Assembly: GCA_964420405.1 (NCBI GenBank)
Contig: CAYQTL010000025.1
Coordinates: 1 to 53,344, forward strand
DNA length: 53,344 bases
Direction of reading: 5' to 3'
DNA from: CAYQTL01 sp964420405
GTDB taxonomy: Bacteria > Acidobacteriota > Thermoanaerobaculia > Thermoanaerobaculales > Sulfomarinibacteraceae
This document shows positions 41,328 through 50,214 of the stretch, one piece after another. The notes beneath the pieces are model-generated. The model was not told the DNA's origin. It did not search any database and worked only from the letters and a program-made list of their open reading frames with translations. Made by a program: the position numbers and the translations under genes. Positions within the stretch are counted from its first letter, which is position 1, and every line of letters begins with the position of its first letter.

Positions 41328-43002
41328 CCCCGTGACCCGGATCGAGGGACACCTGCGCGTCGACGTGTCGGTCGACGGCGGCCGCATCTCCGACGCCTGG
41401 GCGAGCGCCACCATGTGGCGCGGCGTCGAGACCATCCTCAAGGACCGCGACGCCCGCGAGGCATGGATCTTCACCCAGCGGTTCTGCGGCGTGTGCACCA
41501 CGGTCCACGCGTTGGCGTCGGTGCGGTCGGTGGAGAACGCACTCGGCCTCGAGATCCCCGACAACGCCCAGTACATCCGCAACCTGATCCTCATCGCCCA
41601 CGGCCTGCACGACCACCTGGTGCACTTCTACCACCTGTCGGCGCTCGACTGGGTCGACGTCACGACCATCCCGAAGGCCGACCCGTCGAAGGCGCGGGTG
41701 GTGGCCGAGAGCCTGTCCGACTGGCCGGGCAACTCGACCAACGCCATGCGCGCCACCAAGGAGCGGATCGAGGGCTTCCTGGCGGGCGGCCAGCTCGGGC
41801 TCTTCGCCAACGGCTACTGGGGCCACCCGGCGATGAAGCTGTCGCCGGAGGTCAACCTGCTGGCGACCACCCACTACCTGCAGGCGCTCGACGTACAGCG
41901 CCGGGCCAACCAGGTGGTGGCCATCCTCGGCGGCAAGACCCCGCACATCCAGAACCTCGCCGTCGGCGGCGTGATGAACGCCGTCAACCTCGACAGCCAG
42001 GGCACCCTCAACATGGACAAGCTCTACATGGTGAAGGGGATGCTCGACGACGTCCGAAGCTTCATCCAGGATGTCTACCTGGCCGACGTGTGCGCCCTTG
42101 CCGCCTTCTACCCCGAGTGGCTGGAGTACGGCCGGGGCGTCGACAACTACCTCGCGGTGCCCGACCTGCCGGTCGACGGCCCGGCCACGGCGTACGACCT
42201 GCCCGGCGGCACGGTCCTCGAGGGGCGGATGTCGACGGTCGGAGGGATCTCCGGCTTCGCCGACCAGCAGTTCCGCCGGGCGGTGACCGAGGACACGACC
42301 CACGCCTGGTACCAGGGCGGCGGCGGGCACCCGTTCGAGGGTGGCACCGAGCCCCACATGACCGACTTCGACACGAACGACCGGTACACGTGGGTCAAGG
42401 CCCCGCGGTTCGAGGACCGGCCGATGCAGGTGGGCCCCCTCGCGCAGGTGCTCGTGGGCTACGCCCAGGGCCACGAGCTGACGCGCCGCTGGACCGACCG
42501 CGCGCTGGAGCTGATCTCCGCGATCGGGCATCGCCCGGTGCGTCTCGAGCAGCTCCAGTCGACCATGGGCCGTCACGTCGCGCGGGCGATCCGCGCCGCG
42601 ATGCTCGCCGAGCTGGCGTCGAGGCACTGGCAGCTGCTCGCCACCAACATCCTCGACGGCGACCACGCGTCGTTCAACCCGCCGGCGTTCCCGGAGGGCG
42701 AGGTCCGCGGTGTCGGCATGCACGAGGCGCCCCGCGGCACGCTGTCGCACTGGTCGGTGATCCAGAACGGCAGGCTCGCCAACTACCAGGCGGTGGTGCC
42801 CACCACCTGGAACGCCAGCCCGCGCGACGAGAAGGGGCGTCCCGGCCCCTACGAGGCGTCCCTGATCGGCAACCCGGTGGCCGACCCCGAGGGTCCGCTC
42901 GAGGTGCTGCGGACGCTGCACTCGTTCGACCCGTGCATGGCGTGCGCGGTGCACGCGTTCGACCCGGACGGCCGCGAGCTGTCCACCGTCAAGGTGCTGT
43001 GA
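41305..43002 (+). CDS. hybC: [NiFe] hydrogenase large subunit, HybC-like
   Basis: 565 residues. The nickel site is complete: L1 motif RFCGVCTTVH (C61, C64) and L2 motif DPCMACAVH (C544, C547, H550). The N-terminal DPVTRIEGHL is the usual Glu motif. The predicted maturation cut is after H550, removing 15 residues (AFDPDGRELSTVKVL). The enzyme oxidises H2 in the periplasm; HybO carries the Tat signal for both. The arrangement, HybO-A-B-C-D, equals that of E. coli hydrogenase 2, a group 1 uptake enzyme. It could also run in reverse to release H2 under strongly reducing conditions. Confidence 0.95.
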   Translation: MATRLTIDPVTRIEGHLRVDVSVDGGRISDAWASATMWRGVETILKDRDAREAWIFTQRFCGVCTTVHALASVRSVENALGLEIPDNAQYIRNLILIAHGLHDHLVHFYHLSALDWVDVTTIPKADPSKARVVAESLSDWPGNSTNAMRATKERIEGFLAGGQLGLFANGYWGHPAMKLSPEVNLLATTHYLQALDVQRRANQVVAILGGKTPHIQNLAVGGVMNAVNLDSQGTLNMDKLYMVKGMLDDVRSFIQDVYLADVCALAAFYPEWLEYGRGVDNYLAVPDLPVDGPATAYDLPGGTVLEGRMSTVGGISGFADQQFRRAVTEDTTHAWYQGGGGHPFEGGTEPHMTDFDTNDRYTWVKAPRFEDRPMQVGPLAQVLVGYAQGHELTRRWTDRALELISAIGHRPVRLEQLQSTMGRHVARAIRAAMLAELASRHWQLLATNILDGDHASFNPPAFPEGEVRGVGMHEAPRGTLSHWSVIQNGRLANYQAVVPTTWNASPRDEKGRPGPYEASLIGNPVADPEGPLEVLRTLHSFDPCMACAVHAFDPDGRELSTVKVL

Positions 43003-43547
43003 CCGCGCCGATCGTGGTGCTCGGCGTCGGCAACGTGCTGGCGTGCGACGACGGCTTCGGGCCCTCGGCGATCCAGAGGCTCGAGGCCGCCGTCGCGCTG
43101 CCGGCCGGTGTCGAGGTGGTGGACGTCGGGCCCGCCGGGCTCGACCTCGTGGACTGGCTCGCCGACCGGCGGGTCGTGATCCTGGTCGACACCGTCCAGG
43201 TCGATGATCCGCCCGGCACGCTGGTGCGGCTCGACCGGGAGCGGCTGCTGGAGGGGATCGGCCGCGGGCCGCGGATCAGCCCGCACCAGCCCGCCATCGC
43301 CGACACCCTGCACACCGCCGCTCTCGGCGGGTTTCTGCCGGACACCGTCCGGATGATCGGCGTGGTCCCGGCCTGCCTCGACGTCGGCACCGGCCTGTCA
43401 CCCGAGGTCGAGGGCGCCCTCGACGCCGCCGTCGCGGCCGTCATCGCCGAGCTCGAGGCGCTCGGCGTCGAGGTGACCGCCCGCGACGGCGGCGACGCCG
43501 GTGACCCCTGGTGGCAGACCGACCGCATGCGCCCCACCCGGTTCTGA
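42999..43547 (+). CDS. hybD: Hydrogenase maturation protease, HybD-like
   Basis: 182 residues. M52-family motifs: GVGNVLACDDGFG with an Asp (D18) where E. coli HybD has Glu16, VDTVQ (D64), and SPHQPAIAD (H96), together the nickel-sensing ligands. It trims the C-terminus of HybC once nickel is inserted. GTG start overlaps the hybC stop. The C-terminal 30 residues (EVTARDGGDAGDPWWQTDRM) are less conserved. No hypA-F genes follow, so cofactor assembly must be encoded elsewhere. Confidence 0.9.
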   Translation: MTAPIVVLGVGNVLACDDGFGPSAIQRLEAAVALPAGVEVVDVGPAGLDLVDWLADRRVVILVDTVQVDDPPGTLVRLDRERLLEGIGRGPRISPHQPAIADTLHTAALGGFLPDTVRMIGVVPACLDVGTGLSPEVEGALDAAVAAVIAELEALGVEVTARDGGDAGDPWWQTDRMRPTRF

Positions 43548-43564
43548 CCACATGCGTCGGGCTC

Positions 43565-43613
43565 CGTTCCCGATCCTCTCTCCGATCCCGATCCCGATCC
43601 CGTTCCCGACGTG
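43565..43613. repeat. GATCCC/GTTCCC tandem hexamer tract
   Basis: Reads ccgttcccgatcctctctcc followed by gatcccgatcccgatcccgttcccg. Same unit type as at 34191, here just after the hyb operon. Confidence 0.7.
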
Positions 43614-43628
43614 GCACGGTTCGCAGGC

Positions 43629-43685
43629 CTTCCCAGCCGGCTGCCCCGATCGTTCGCGTGCCGGCTGGAAGCCGACGCCACGATG
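43629..43685. repeat. Inverted 'cagccggc / gccggctg' repeat
   Basis: cttcccagccggct (43629-43642) and gccggctggaagc (43660-43672) are inverted copies 17 bases apart. The right arm belongs to a dispersed unit also seen at 20718. A stem could form at the end of the hyb transcript, but no T-tract follows. Confidence 0.5.
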
Positions 43686-43815
43686 CCGGCACGACGAACC
43701 CGGCGCCAGAGAGAGGGCGTGCCGATCGTGGACGCAGGACCTACACTGACAGGGAAGGCACCCGTGAGATGAGACGACACAGCCGTGGGTTGACCGTGCA
43801 GATGGGGAGGTCGAC

Positions 43816-44367
43816 ATGACGCGAACGGCGACGGCGTTCTTCACCATCCTGCTCGCCGTGGTGGCGGCGGGGTTCGCCCAGGAGCGGGTCCGGTCGGTCC
43901 CGGTGGAGGAGGGCGCTCCCTGCACGCGGTGCGCGCCGCAGGCGCCGGTCCTGGACGTCGGGCGGCCGCCGCTGCCGGGCGAAGAGGGTGACGGGATCGC
44001 GGCGTGTCTCGTGCTGCGCTCGGCCCGCGAGTGGGCGCGGTTCTGCACCGGCTTCGCGGTGCCGGACTGCCCGCGGCTCGACGACGCATTCTTCCGGCAG
44101 CAGAGCGTCGCGGCAGTGGTGGTCGACACGGTGACGCCACGGGTCTGCGAGAGCACGCTCGACCCGGTGTGGCGCCTCGACTGCGTCACCCCGGGACCGC
44201 GGGTGGTCGGCGTCCGCGTCGAGCGCCAGTCGGCCGGCGACATGTGCCTGTGCTCGGCCGGACCGCAGACTCCCGAGCGCCGGTTCCTGGCGGCGGCGGT
44301 GGAGAGGACCGACGCCGAGACGTGCCGCGCGTGTGAGGAGCCCCACGTCCTCGACTGCTTGCGGTGA
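43816..44367 (+). CDS. Cysteine-rich secreted protein of unknown function
   Basis: 183 residues; ATG behind GGGAGG. Signal peptide MTRTATAFFTILLAVVAAGFAQ. The mature part holds twelve cysteines (C36 and C39 in PCTRC; then AAC, FC, DC, VC, DC; CLC; CRAC; DC), an even number that fits disulfides. Some short CxC/CxxC pairs would also suit metal binding. No haem motif (CxxCH) is present. I do not recognise a family. It starts 269 bases after hybD, beyond the repeat tracts, so operon membership is unlikely. Confidence 0.75.
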   Translation: MTRTATAFFTILLAVVAAGFAQERVRSVPVEEGAPCTRCAPQAPVLDVGRPPLPGEEGDGIAACLVLRSAREWARFCTGFAVPDCPRLDDAFFRQQSVAAVVVDTVTPRVCESTLDPVWRLDCVTPGPRVVGVRVERQSAGDMCLCSAGPQTPERRFLAAAVERTDAETCRACEEPHVLDCLR

Positions 44368-44560
44368 CGGGCGACGGGGTTTGACCTCGGCGTTCTCCGC
44401 GGGCTCCGCGGTGAGTCGGGAGTCGGGGGTCGGGGAGCTAAGCGCGGACAACGGATCTGCGGTGCCCAACCCCTCGGCGACGCAGATCGAACCCGCGACG
44501 CTGAACGCGGCCGATGACCGTGACGGCGTGCTGTGGACATCATGATGCTACCCCGGCGGC

Positions 44561-44830
44561 TTGGCGAGACGGCTTCCGCCGGCCTTCGAGCTGGTGTTGG
44601 CCGGCACCGAGGACGTCGGCTCGTTGCGCCACGACGCGCGCCTCGCCTCGTCGGCCCAGATCGGTCCGGTCGGCCGCGAGCTGCTGGCGGCTCAGGAGCG
44701 CAAGGCCGAGCGGTTGCCCTTCGCCTCGGGCCGCGAGGTCGTCACCATCCCCTGGCTCCGGTCGAAGCCCTCGGATCTCCCGGCCGAACGGGTCGTCACG
44801 CCGGCACGCGTCCTCGAGGTCGTGCGCTGA
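44561..44830 (+). CDS. Short possible protein, unrecognised
   Basis: 89 codons with plausible composition (PPAFELVLAGTEDVGSLRHD, ELLAAQERKAERLPFASGRE, VVTIPWLRSKPSDLPAERVV) but no good ribosome site, signal or known domain. It could be a fragment of a longer gene. Flanking bases 44368-44560 and 44831-44995 show no gene; the former holds a 'ctccgcggg' repeat on the minus strand. Confidence 0.35.
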   Translation: MARRLPPAFELVLAGTEDVGSLRHDARLASSAQIGPVGRELLAAQERKAERLPFASGREVVTIPWLRSKPSDLPAERVVTPARVLEVVR

Positions 44831-44995
44831 GCCAACGGATCCTGCAGCCCGGTTGCGAGCGACCCAGCTGCGCTCCCGGGCCGTTCGGCGCGTCCACACA
44901 CCGTCGAGATTCGTCCGGCGAGTCGCCGCCAGACGGGAACTCATGCTTTGGGAAGTCCCGGCGGATCGTACGCCACAGGGTCGTGTGTCACGGCC

Positions 44996-46210
44996 TCACA
45001 TGCATCGAGTTCGCTGTGCAGCCTTGAGGTTCGCTCTCGCCGCGTCGGCGATCAGCGAGTCGATGCTCCCCATCGCCAGGATCGTGGAAACCTCGCCGGT
45101 GTGGGCGACGAGGATCGCCGCGTCCTGGCTGTACGAGACCCCGACCGGGAGTCGTGCCGTGAGCTCCCACCCGCAACGGTCGAGGCGCGGATCCTGGAAG
45201 TGGCCCGCCACGTCCGGTCTCGGCAAGGCCACTTCACAGGTCGCGATGACGCTGCCGTTCAGAAGGAGGTCGATTCGATCGACGGGTCGTTCGCGGCCGA
45301 CCGACGCCGACCATCCGGCGCACCTGAGCTGCGGGAACGGGCCGCACTCGAAGACGTCGATGTACCCCTCGGCACCGGAGTTGTATGCAAGCCCTGAGAA
45401 ATCCACCATCGATTCACGGACGACGACGTACACGTCCTGGTACCCACAGAGGCCGCGCGGGAGCCGGTGGTATGACGCGCCGGGTGCGCAGATAGCCAAA
45501 GCCTCGCGCATGAACTCGGAGGACACCCACGTGGAGCCGTAGGTGCGTGGGTCGAGATCCAGGTTCTCGCTCGAGGGGACGAAGGTGAATCTGTCGTGGG
45601 AACGGCCGCCCGACCGGAGAGCATCGTCGTGAACGCTGAGGATCAACACGCCGCCGGGGCGGGTCAGCTTGAGCAGGGCGACCAACCAACGTTGGAAGAG
45701 GCCCTCCGGGAGGTGGGAGAAGAGCGAGATGGCCTGAACGACGTCGAAGGCCCCGTCGGTCTTCAGCTCGTCGGGCTCGACCGACGAGACGAGTCCACGA
45801 ATGCCGAACAGACGCCGCTGGAACTCGACCGCCCGCTCCATGACATCCGAGACCGTCAGATTCGGTGGTGCGATACGCTTCAGAAGATGTCGGGTGACGC
45901 GCCCGTAACCGCTCGCGAAGTCGAGGAACTCGACGTCTTCAAGACCTCCGAAACGCCACGTGACGATCTGTTCCGTCGCCGAGCACGCTCGAAGTCCCGA
46001 GTAAAGATAGGCCGCGAGCCCGCGGTCCCAGTCGCCATCGTGGATGTCCACCAGGTAATGGAACATCTCGTCCGAGGGGTGGATGTCGAGGACGAGGTTG
46101 GAGGGAATGCCCAGCTCCGGGCGAGTCAAGCTCTCGAGAAGCGTCGTCCGTCGGATGGGAATTCTCGCTGGGAGGTCCTCATTCGGAGCTCGGTCGAAGG
46201 CGTCGGCCAT
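44996..46210 (-). CDS. SAM-dependent methyltransferase with C-terminal beta module
   Basis: 404 residues. Motif I: VEFLDFASGYGRVTRHLLKR; then DVMERAVEFQRRLFGIRGLV, AFDVVQAISLFSHLPEGLFQ (post-I/II) and RPGGVLILSVHDD (motif III). After residue about 290 a beta-rich module appears (RIDLLLNGSVIATCEVALPR, PDVAGHFQDP, GWELTARLPV), like those attached to surface-glycan enzymes. Third codon positions are visibly less GC-rich than in the neighbours, which hints at acquisition. The start (ATG 46210) has no clear ribosome site, and the frame is open further upstream without a better start. Confidence 0.8.
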   Translation of the reverse strand: MADAFDRAPNEDLPARIPIRRTTLLESLTRPELGIPSNLVLDIHPSDEMFHYLVDIHDGDWDRGLAAYLYSGLRACSATEQIVTWRFGGLEDVEFLDFASGYGRVTRHLLKRIAPPNLTVSDVMERAVEFQRRLFGIRGLVSSVEPDELKTDGAFDVVQAISLFSHLPEGLFQRWLVALLKLTRPGGVLILSVHDDALRSGGRSHDRFTFVPSSENLDLDPRTYGSTWVSSEFMREALAICAPGASYHRLPRGLCGYQDVYVVVRESMVDFSGLAYNSGAEGYIDVFECGPFPQLRCAGWSASVGRERPVDRIDLLLNGSVIATCEVALPRPDVAGHFQDPRLDRCGWELTARLPVGVSYSQDAAILVAHTGEVSTILAMGSIDSLIADAARANLKAAQRTRCM

Positions 46211-46577
46211 GGCTTCATGATGCCACAGCTCATGACCGGGCCCAGCAGTCGTCACGCCGCCTGCCGCTGCCGACCGGATCGATTCTCGACGTGAGCTGGT
46301 ACCGAACGGAAACCGTACGCCGTTCACCGGCTCGAGCTGCCGCGAGGGTGCTCCCACCTGAAGGACCACCTCGGGCGGGCGGCGGGAGTCCGGGGTCCGG
46401 GTGCGAGTGGCGTGGATCGGGCGTCGGCGTGGACCTCGAGGGCCACGACCCTCGCCCCGTCGAGCTCGAGGCTGGTCACCTGTGGCATGGGGAGATGATC
46501 CGGAATCTGCATGCTGTGGCGGTGCCAGCCGACCTACGTCGCACGGAGGTACCATGCTCTCCGGAGGGAGGGCCGTC
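46211..46577. other. Intergenic stretch with a possible relic
   Basis: A minus-strand frame at 46512-46400 reads PQVTSLELDGARVVALEVHA followed by DAR. That resembles the N-terminus of sugar-nucleotide epimerases (cupin fold) and then degenerates. Otherwise no gene is supported. Confidence 0.35.
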
Positions 46578-48485
46578 ATGCGACGAGGGCTGTGGGCGCT
46601 GGGGTTCGTGGGGTTCGCGGTCGCGGCGTGGGCGGCGGTCGGGGCGGGCCCCGGCGATCTGCCCGGCGACCCGGAGGCGTTCCGGCACGCGTACGCCAAG
46701 TACGAGTACCGGGTCCCGATGCGCGACGGGGTGACGCTGTACACGGCAGTGTACGTGCCGACCGATCGGGACGACCCGCGGCCGATCCTGATGAGCCGGA
46801 CGCCGTACTCGTGCGGGCCGTACGGTCCCGACCGCTACCCCGAGCGGCAGGTCACCTCGACCGCGGCGTTCGCCGCCGAGCGGTACATCCTCGTGTGCCA
46901 GGACGTGCGCGGCCGCTACCAGTCGGAGGGCGAGTTCGTCGACATGCGGCCACACCGCAGCGTCTCCGGCGCGGCGGTCGACGAGACCACCGACACGTAC
47001 GACACGATCGAGTGGCTGCTCGCCAACCTCGACGGCCACAACGGCAGGGTCGGGCTGTGGGGGAACTCCTACGGCGGGTTCTACACCTCGATGGGCGTCA
47101 TCGACGGTCATCCAGCGCTGGTCGCGGCGATGCCGTCGGCGCCGATCGCCGACTGGTACTTCGACGACATGCACCACCACGGGATGTTCTCCCTGGCGCT
47201 GTCGTTCCGGTTCTTCGAGTGGTTCGGGCGACCGCACGAGGGGCTCTGGACCCATGACGACGAGGGCGAGCGGTTCGACCTGGGCACCCCCGACGGCTAC
47301 CGGTTCTTCCTCGACCTCGGCCCGGTCGCGACCGTCGAGCGGGAGATCCTGCAGGGCGAGGTCCCGTTCTGGACCGCGATCACCGAGCACCCGGACTACG
47401 ACGCGTTCTGGCGGGCGCGCAACGTCCTGCCGCACCTCGACGGCGTGCGCGCTGCGGTGCTCGTGGTCGGAGGCTGGTTCGACGCCGAGGACCTGTACGG
47501 TCCGCTCCGGACCTACGCCGAGCTGGAGGCCCGCAACCCCGAGGCCGACGTCCGGCTGGTGATGGGGCCGTGGAGCCACGGCGCGTGGCTGGTGTCCGAC
47601 GGACGCACCCTCGGGCCGGTGGACTTCGGCTTCGACACCGCGGTCGTGTTCCGCGAGCGTGTGATGGTGCCGTTCTTCCGCCACCATCTCGACGGTGGGC
47701 CCGCGCCGGAGCTGGCGGAGGCGTGGACGTTCGAGACCGGCGCCGACCGCTGGCGCAGGATGGACGAGTGGCCGCCGGCACAGCGGGTGACGCGGACGCT
47801 GTACCTCGGTCCCGCCGGCACCCTGGTCGACTCGCAGCCGGTGGCGGCGGCGGACGCCGGCTTCGACGAGTACCCGAGCGACCCGGCGAACCCGGTGCCG
47901 TACACGCCCGAGATCACGGTCAAATGGCACTCGGAGTACATGGTCGAGGACCAGCGGTTCGCGGCCTGCCGGCCCGACGTGCTGGTGTACCGCTCCGAGC
48001 CGCTCGAGGAGGCGGTCACGGTCGCCGGGCCGGTGACGGCGCGGGTGTGGCTGTCGACCACCGGCGAGGACGCCGACGTGGTCGTCAAGCTGATCGACGA
48101 GTTCCCCGGGCGAGCTCCGGGCTTCGATCCCGACTCCGGCGAGCCCGACCTCGGCCACACCCAGCGGATGGTGCGGTCCGAGGGGTTCCGCGGCCGCTAC
48201 CGTCACTCGTACTCGGAGCCGGTGCCGTTCGAGCCCGGCGAGCCCGAGCTGGTCGAGGTCCCGCTGCAGGACGTCTTCCACACCTTCCGGAAGGGCCACC
48301 GGATCATGGTCCAGGTGCAGTCGAGCCTGTTCCCGTTCCTCGACCGGAACCCTCAGACCTGGGTCGACAACATCTTCGAGGCGAAGGCCGACGACTTCCG
48401 GAAACAGACCCACCGGGTCTGGAGGACCGCCGAACGGCCGAGCTCCATCGAGCTCGGAATCCTCGAGGGCCCCGCCTTCCCGTAG
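46578..48485 (+). CDS. CocE/NonD-family serine hydrolase (X-Pro dipeptidyl-peptidase-like)
   Basis: 635 residues; GGAGGGAGGG site five bases before the ATG and a signal peptide (LWALGFVGFAVAAWAAVG). Alpha/beta-hydrolase part: VPMRDGVTLYTAVYVPTD, CQDVRGRYQSEGEF, nucleophile GNSYGG, Asp in GGWFDAEDLYG, His in GPWSHGAW. A C-terminal jelly-roll (EEAVTVAGPVTARVWLSTTG, DADVVVKLIDEFPG, FHTFRKGHRIMVQVQSS) completes the family layout. Members cut X-Pro dipeptides or acyl esters and amides; the signal peptide suggests action outside the cytoplasm. Length is normal for the family. No partner genes. Confidence 0.88.
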   Translation: MRRGLWALGFVGFAVAAWAAVGAGPGDLPGDPEAFRHAYAKYEYRVPMRDGVTLYTAVYVPTDRDDPRPILMSRTPYSCGPYGPDRYPERQVTSTAAFAAERYILVCQDVRGRYQSEGEFVDMRPHRSVSGAAVDETTDTYDTIEWLLANLDGHNGRVGLWGNSYGGFYTSMGVIDGHPALVAAMPSAPIADWYFDDMHHHGMFSLALSFRFFEWFGRPHEGLWTHDDEGERFDLGTPDGYRFFLDLGPVATVEREILQGEVPFWTAITEHPDYDAFWRARNVLPHLDGVRAAVLVVGGWFDAEDLYGPLRTYAELEARNPEADVRLVMGPWSHGAWLVSDGRTLGPVDFGFDTAVVFRERVMVPFFRHHLDGGPAPELAEAWTFETGADRWRRMDEWPPAQRVTRTLYLGPAGTLVDSQPVAAADAGFDEYPSDPANPVPYTPEITVKWHSEYMVEDQRFAACRPDVLVYRSEPLEEAVTVAGPVTARVWLSTTGEDADVVVKLIDEFPGRAPGFDPDSGEPDLGHTQRMVRSEGFRGRYRHSYSEPVPFEPGEPELVEVPLQDVFHTFRKGHRIMVQVQSSLFPFLDRNPQTWVDNIFEAKADDFRKQTHRVWRTAERPSSIELGILEGPAFP

Positions 48486-48870
48486 CACCACCTCCATCGA
48501 TCGGTCGGCCGTGGTGGGAACGGGCCAACCGTCGCTCCCGCCTCTTTCGCACGCTGTCCGTGATGTCGCGTCGCACGGACGCGGAGTCGGAATGATCCCG
48601 TCGGCATCGGGATCGGGAACGGCATCGGAGGCGCTTCGCGCCGATGGGTCGGGATCGACGTCGGGGGGCTCGAAAAGGAGCAGGGCGGCTGCGAGAGCTG
48701 GATCGACCGCGAGCCTCGCCTCGCGAGCGTGGACCCGAGCGGCCGCGGGCGCGAGGCAGCACACCATCGCGAAGGCGACAGGGGCGCGGAGTCCGATCTT
48801 CATGGTGTCGACTCCGGGCTCCGGCCGGACGGCGAGAACCCGTCCGGCCGGAGCCGTGCTCTTCGGATCG
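48486..48870. other. Intergenic region with a weak hexamer tract
   Basis: No gene is supported. At 48599-48632 the sequence gtcggcatcgggatcgggaa followed by cggcatcgg is another form of the gggatc hexamer repeat. Both neighbours end here (convergent), but no clear terminator hairpin with T-tract is visible. Confidence 0.45.
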
Positions 48871-49452
48871 TCAGCCCGCGGGCTGGGGGGGCTTCCAGTC
48901 GGGGACCTGGTTGCGGATCGGCTGCAGCGACTTCAGGTAGGCGAACATCGCTGCGAGGTCCTCGTCCGTCAGATGGGAGTAGGCGGGCCACGGCATCGGC
49001 GGGTTGAGAGGGCGGCCGCCGCCGAACTTCTTGCCCTGCCGCATGGCGTTGACGAACATCTCCTCGGTCCAGATGCCGATCCCGGTCGCCTCGTCGGGCG
49101 TCAGGTTCGGGGCGTAGGTGATCCCCCACGGTCCGGCGAAGGCCGTGTTGGTGGCGGCGCCCGCCCACAGCCAGGGACCCTCGCCGAGCTCCGGCGGTAC
49201 GTCGGCCACGAACCCCTCGGGATGGCCCGACAGGCTCCGCGCCAGGTCCGGCTTGGGGCCGGCGGCGCCCATCCTCATGGGGGTGTGGCAGTCGGCACAG
49301 CCCGTCACCTCGACTATGTACCTGCCGCGCTCGAGCCGGGCGGTCTCCATCTCCTCGGCCGTCACCGACCTCTGGCACGCCGTCGACGCCCACATCACCA
49401 CACCGATACCGGCCGCGGCCACGAGCCGAGGCCACGTCGCGCTCGTCGTCAT
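48871..49452 (-). CDS. c-type cytochrome lipoprotein
   Basis: 193 residues. The signal ends in a lipobox-like GVVMWASTAC, so it is probably anchored in the membrane. One haem-binding motif CADCH (in EVTGCADCHTPMRM) and a Met ligand candidate in PPMPWPAYSHLTDED. The layout (AGPWGITYAPNLTPDEATGI, WTEEMFVNAMRQGKKFGGGR) matches cytochromes attached to alcohol dehydrogenases and other dehydrogenases. It probably shuttles electrons in the periplasm. No dehydrogenase is adjacent. AAGGAGAG lies before the ATG. Confidence 0.86.
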   Translation of the reverse strand: MTTSATWPRLVAAAGIGVVMWASTACQRSVTAEEMETARLERGRYIVEVTGCADCHTPMRMGAAGPKPDLARSLSGHPEGFVADVPPELGEGPWLWAGAATNTAFAGPWGITYAPNLTPDEATGIGIWTEEMFVNAMRQGKKFGGGRPLNPPMPWPAYSHLTDEDLAAMFAYLKSLQPIRNQVPDWKPPQPAG

Positions 49453-49498
49453 CGGAGGCTCTCCTTCCAGGACGGTCTTGCGGTACAGCTGGTCGGAG

Positions 49499-49527
49499 AA
49501 TATGGGATCGAGACCGGATCGCGTCAA
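49499..49527 (-). promoter_or_regulatory. Sigma-70-type promoter of the cytochrome gene
   Basis: Minus strand: TTGACG (-35, 49522-49527), 17-base spacer, CATATT (-10, 49499-49504), about 47 bases upstream of the ATG at 49452. Confidence 0.6.
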
Positions 49528-49626
49528 GGGCGAGGTCGGCTCCGGCGGTGCCCGGGGCGCCGACGGCCGCGAGCCCCGCGGCACTGGATTGCGACCGGTG
49601 CCCCGGAGGTTCTCGTAGTGTGAAAG

Positions 49627-50214
49627 ATGGACGCAGTCGCAGTTCCCAGGGAGATCTCGCGCTGGCTCGAGGCGCGGGGCGTCGTGGACCCGGCAGCGGT
49701 GGCGTCGCTCTTCGGGGCGCTGTACATCGACTTGAAGAAGAGGGCCCGGTCCGCGCTGCGGCGCGAGCCGCCGGGCGGGACGATGAACACCACCGCGCTG
49801 GTCAACGAGGCGTACCTGCGGCTGTCGGAGGCCGGCGGGCTGGAGATCCGCAGCCGCGAGCACTTCCTCGCCCTCGCGTCGCGGACCATGCGGTTCGTCC
49901 TGGTCGACATGGCCCGCGCACGCATGCGGCAGCGGCGCGGCGGGGACGTGCAGCGGGTCACGCTCGACGAGGCGATGGCGATGTCGGAGCGGCGCGCCGA
50001 CGAGACCCTCGCCCTCGACACGGCCCTCGAGCGGCTCGCGGCGATGGACCCCCGCCTCGCCGAGGTGGTGGAGCTGCGCTACTACGGCGGTCTCGAGGTG
50101 ACGGAGGTGGCCGAGGTGTTGGGGGTGTCCGACCGGACGGTCAAGCGCGACTGGCGCAAGGCGCGGGCGTTCCTCGCCAACGAGCTCCGCAGCGCACCGG
50201 AGGACGGGGCGTGA
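49627..50214 (+). CDS. ECF-subfamily RNA polymerase sigma factor
   Basis: 195 residues. Region 2: GTMNTTALVNEAYLRLSEAG and EHFLALASRTMRFVLVDMAR; region 4: LAEVVELRYYGGLEVTEVAE with the helix-turn-helix VLGVSDRTVKRDWRKARAFL. It belongs to the ECF group (often annotated 'sigma-70 SigK-type') common in Acidobacteria and Planctomycetes. It lacks its own anti-sigma gene; the overlapping kinase downstream (GTGA) is the likely regulator. Confidence 0.9.
   Translation: MDAVAVPREISRWLEARGVVDPAAVASLFGALYIDLKKRARSALRREPPGGTMNTTALVNEAYLRLSEAGGLEIRSREHFLALASRTMRFVLVDMARARMRQRRGGDVQRVTLDEAMAMSERRADETLALDTALERLAAMDPRLAEVVELRYYGGLEVTEVAEVLGVSDRTVKRDWRKARAFLANELRSAPEDGA

Noticed and set aside
46476..48803. 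A 775-codon antisense frame over the CocE-like gene.
   Set aside because: Shadow frame; the sense strand has the complete catalytic triad and family layout.
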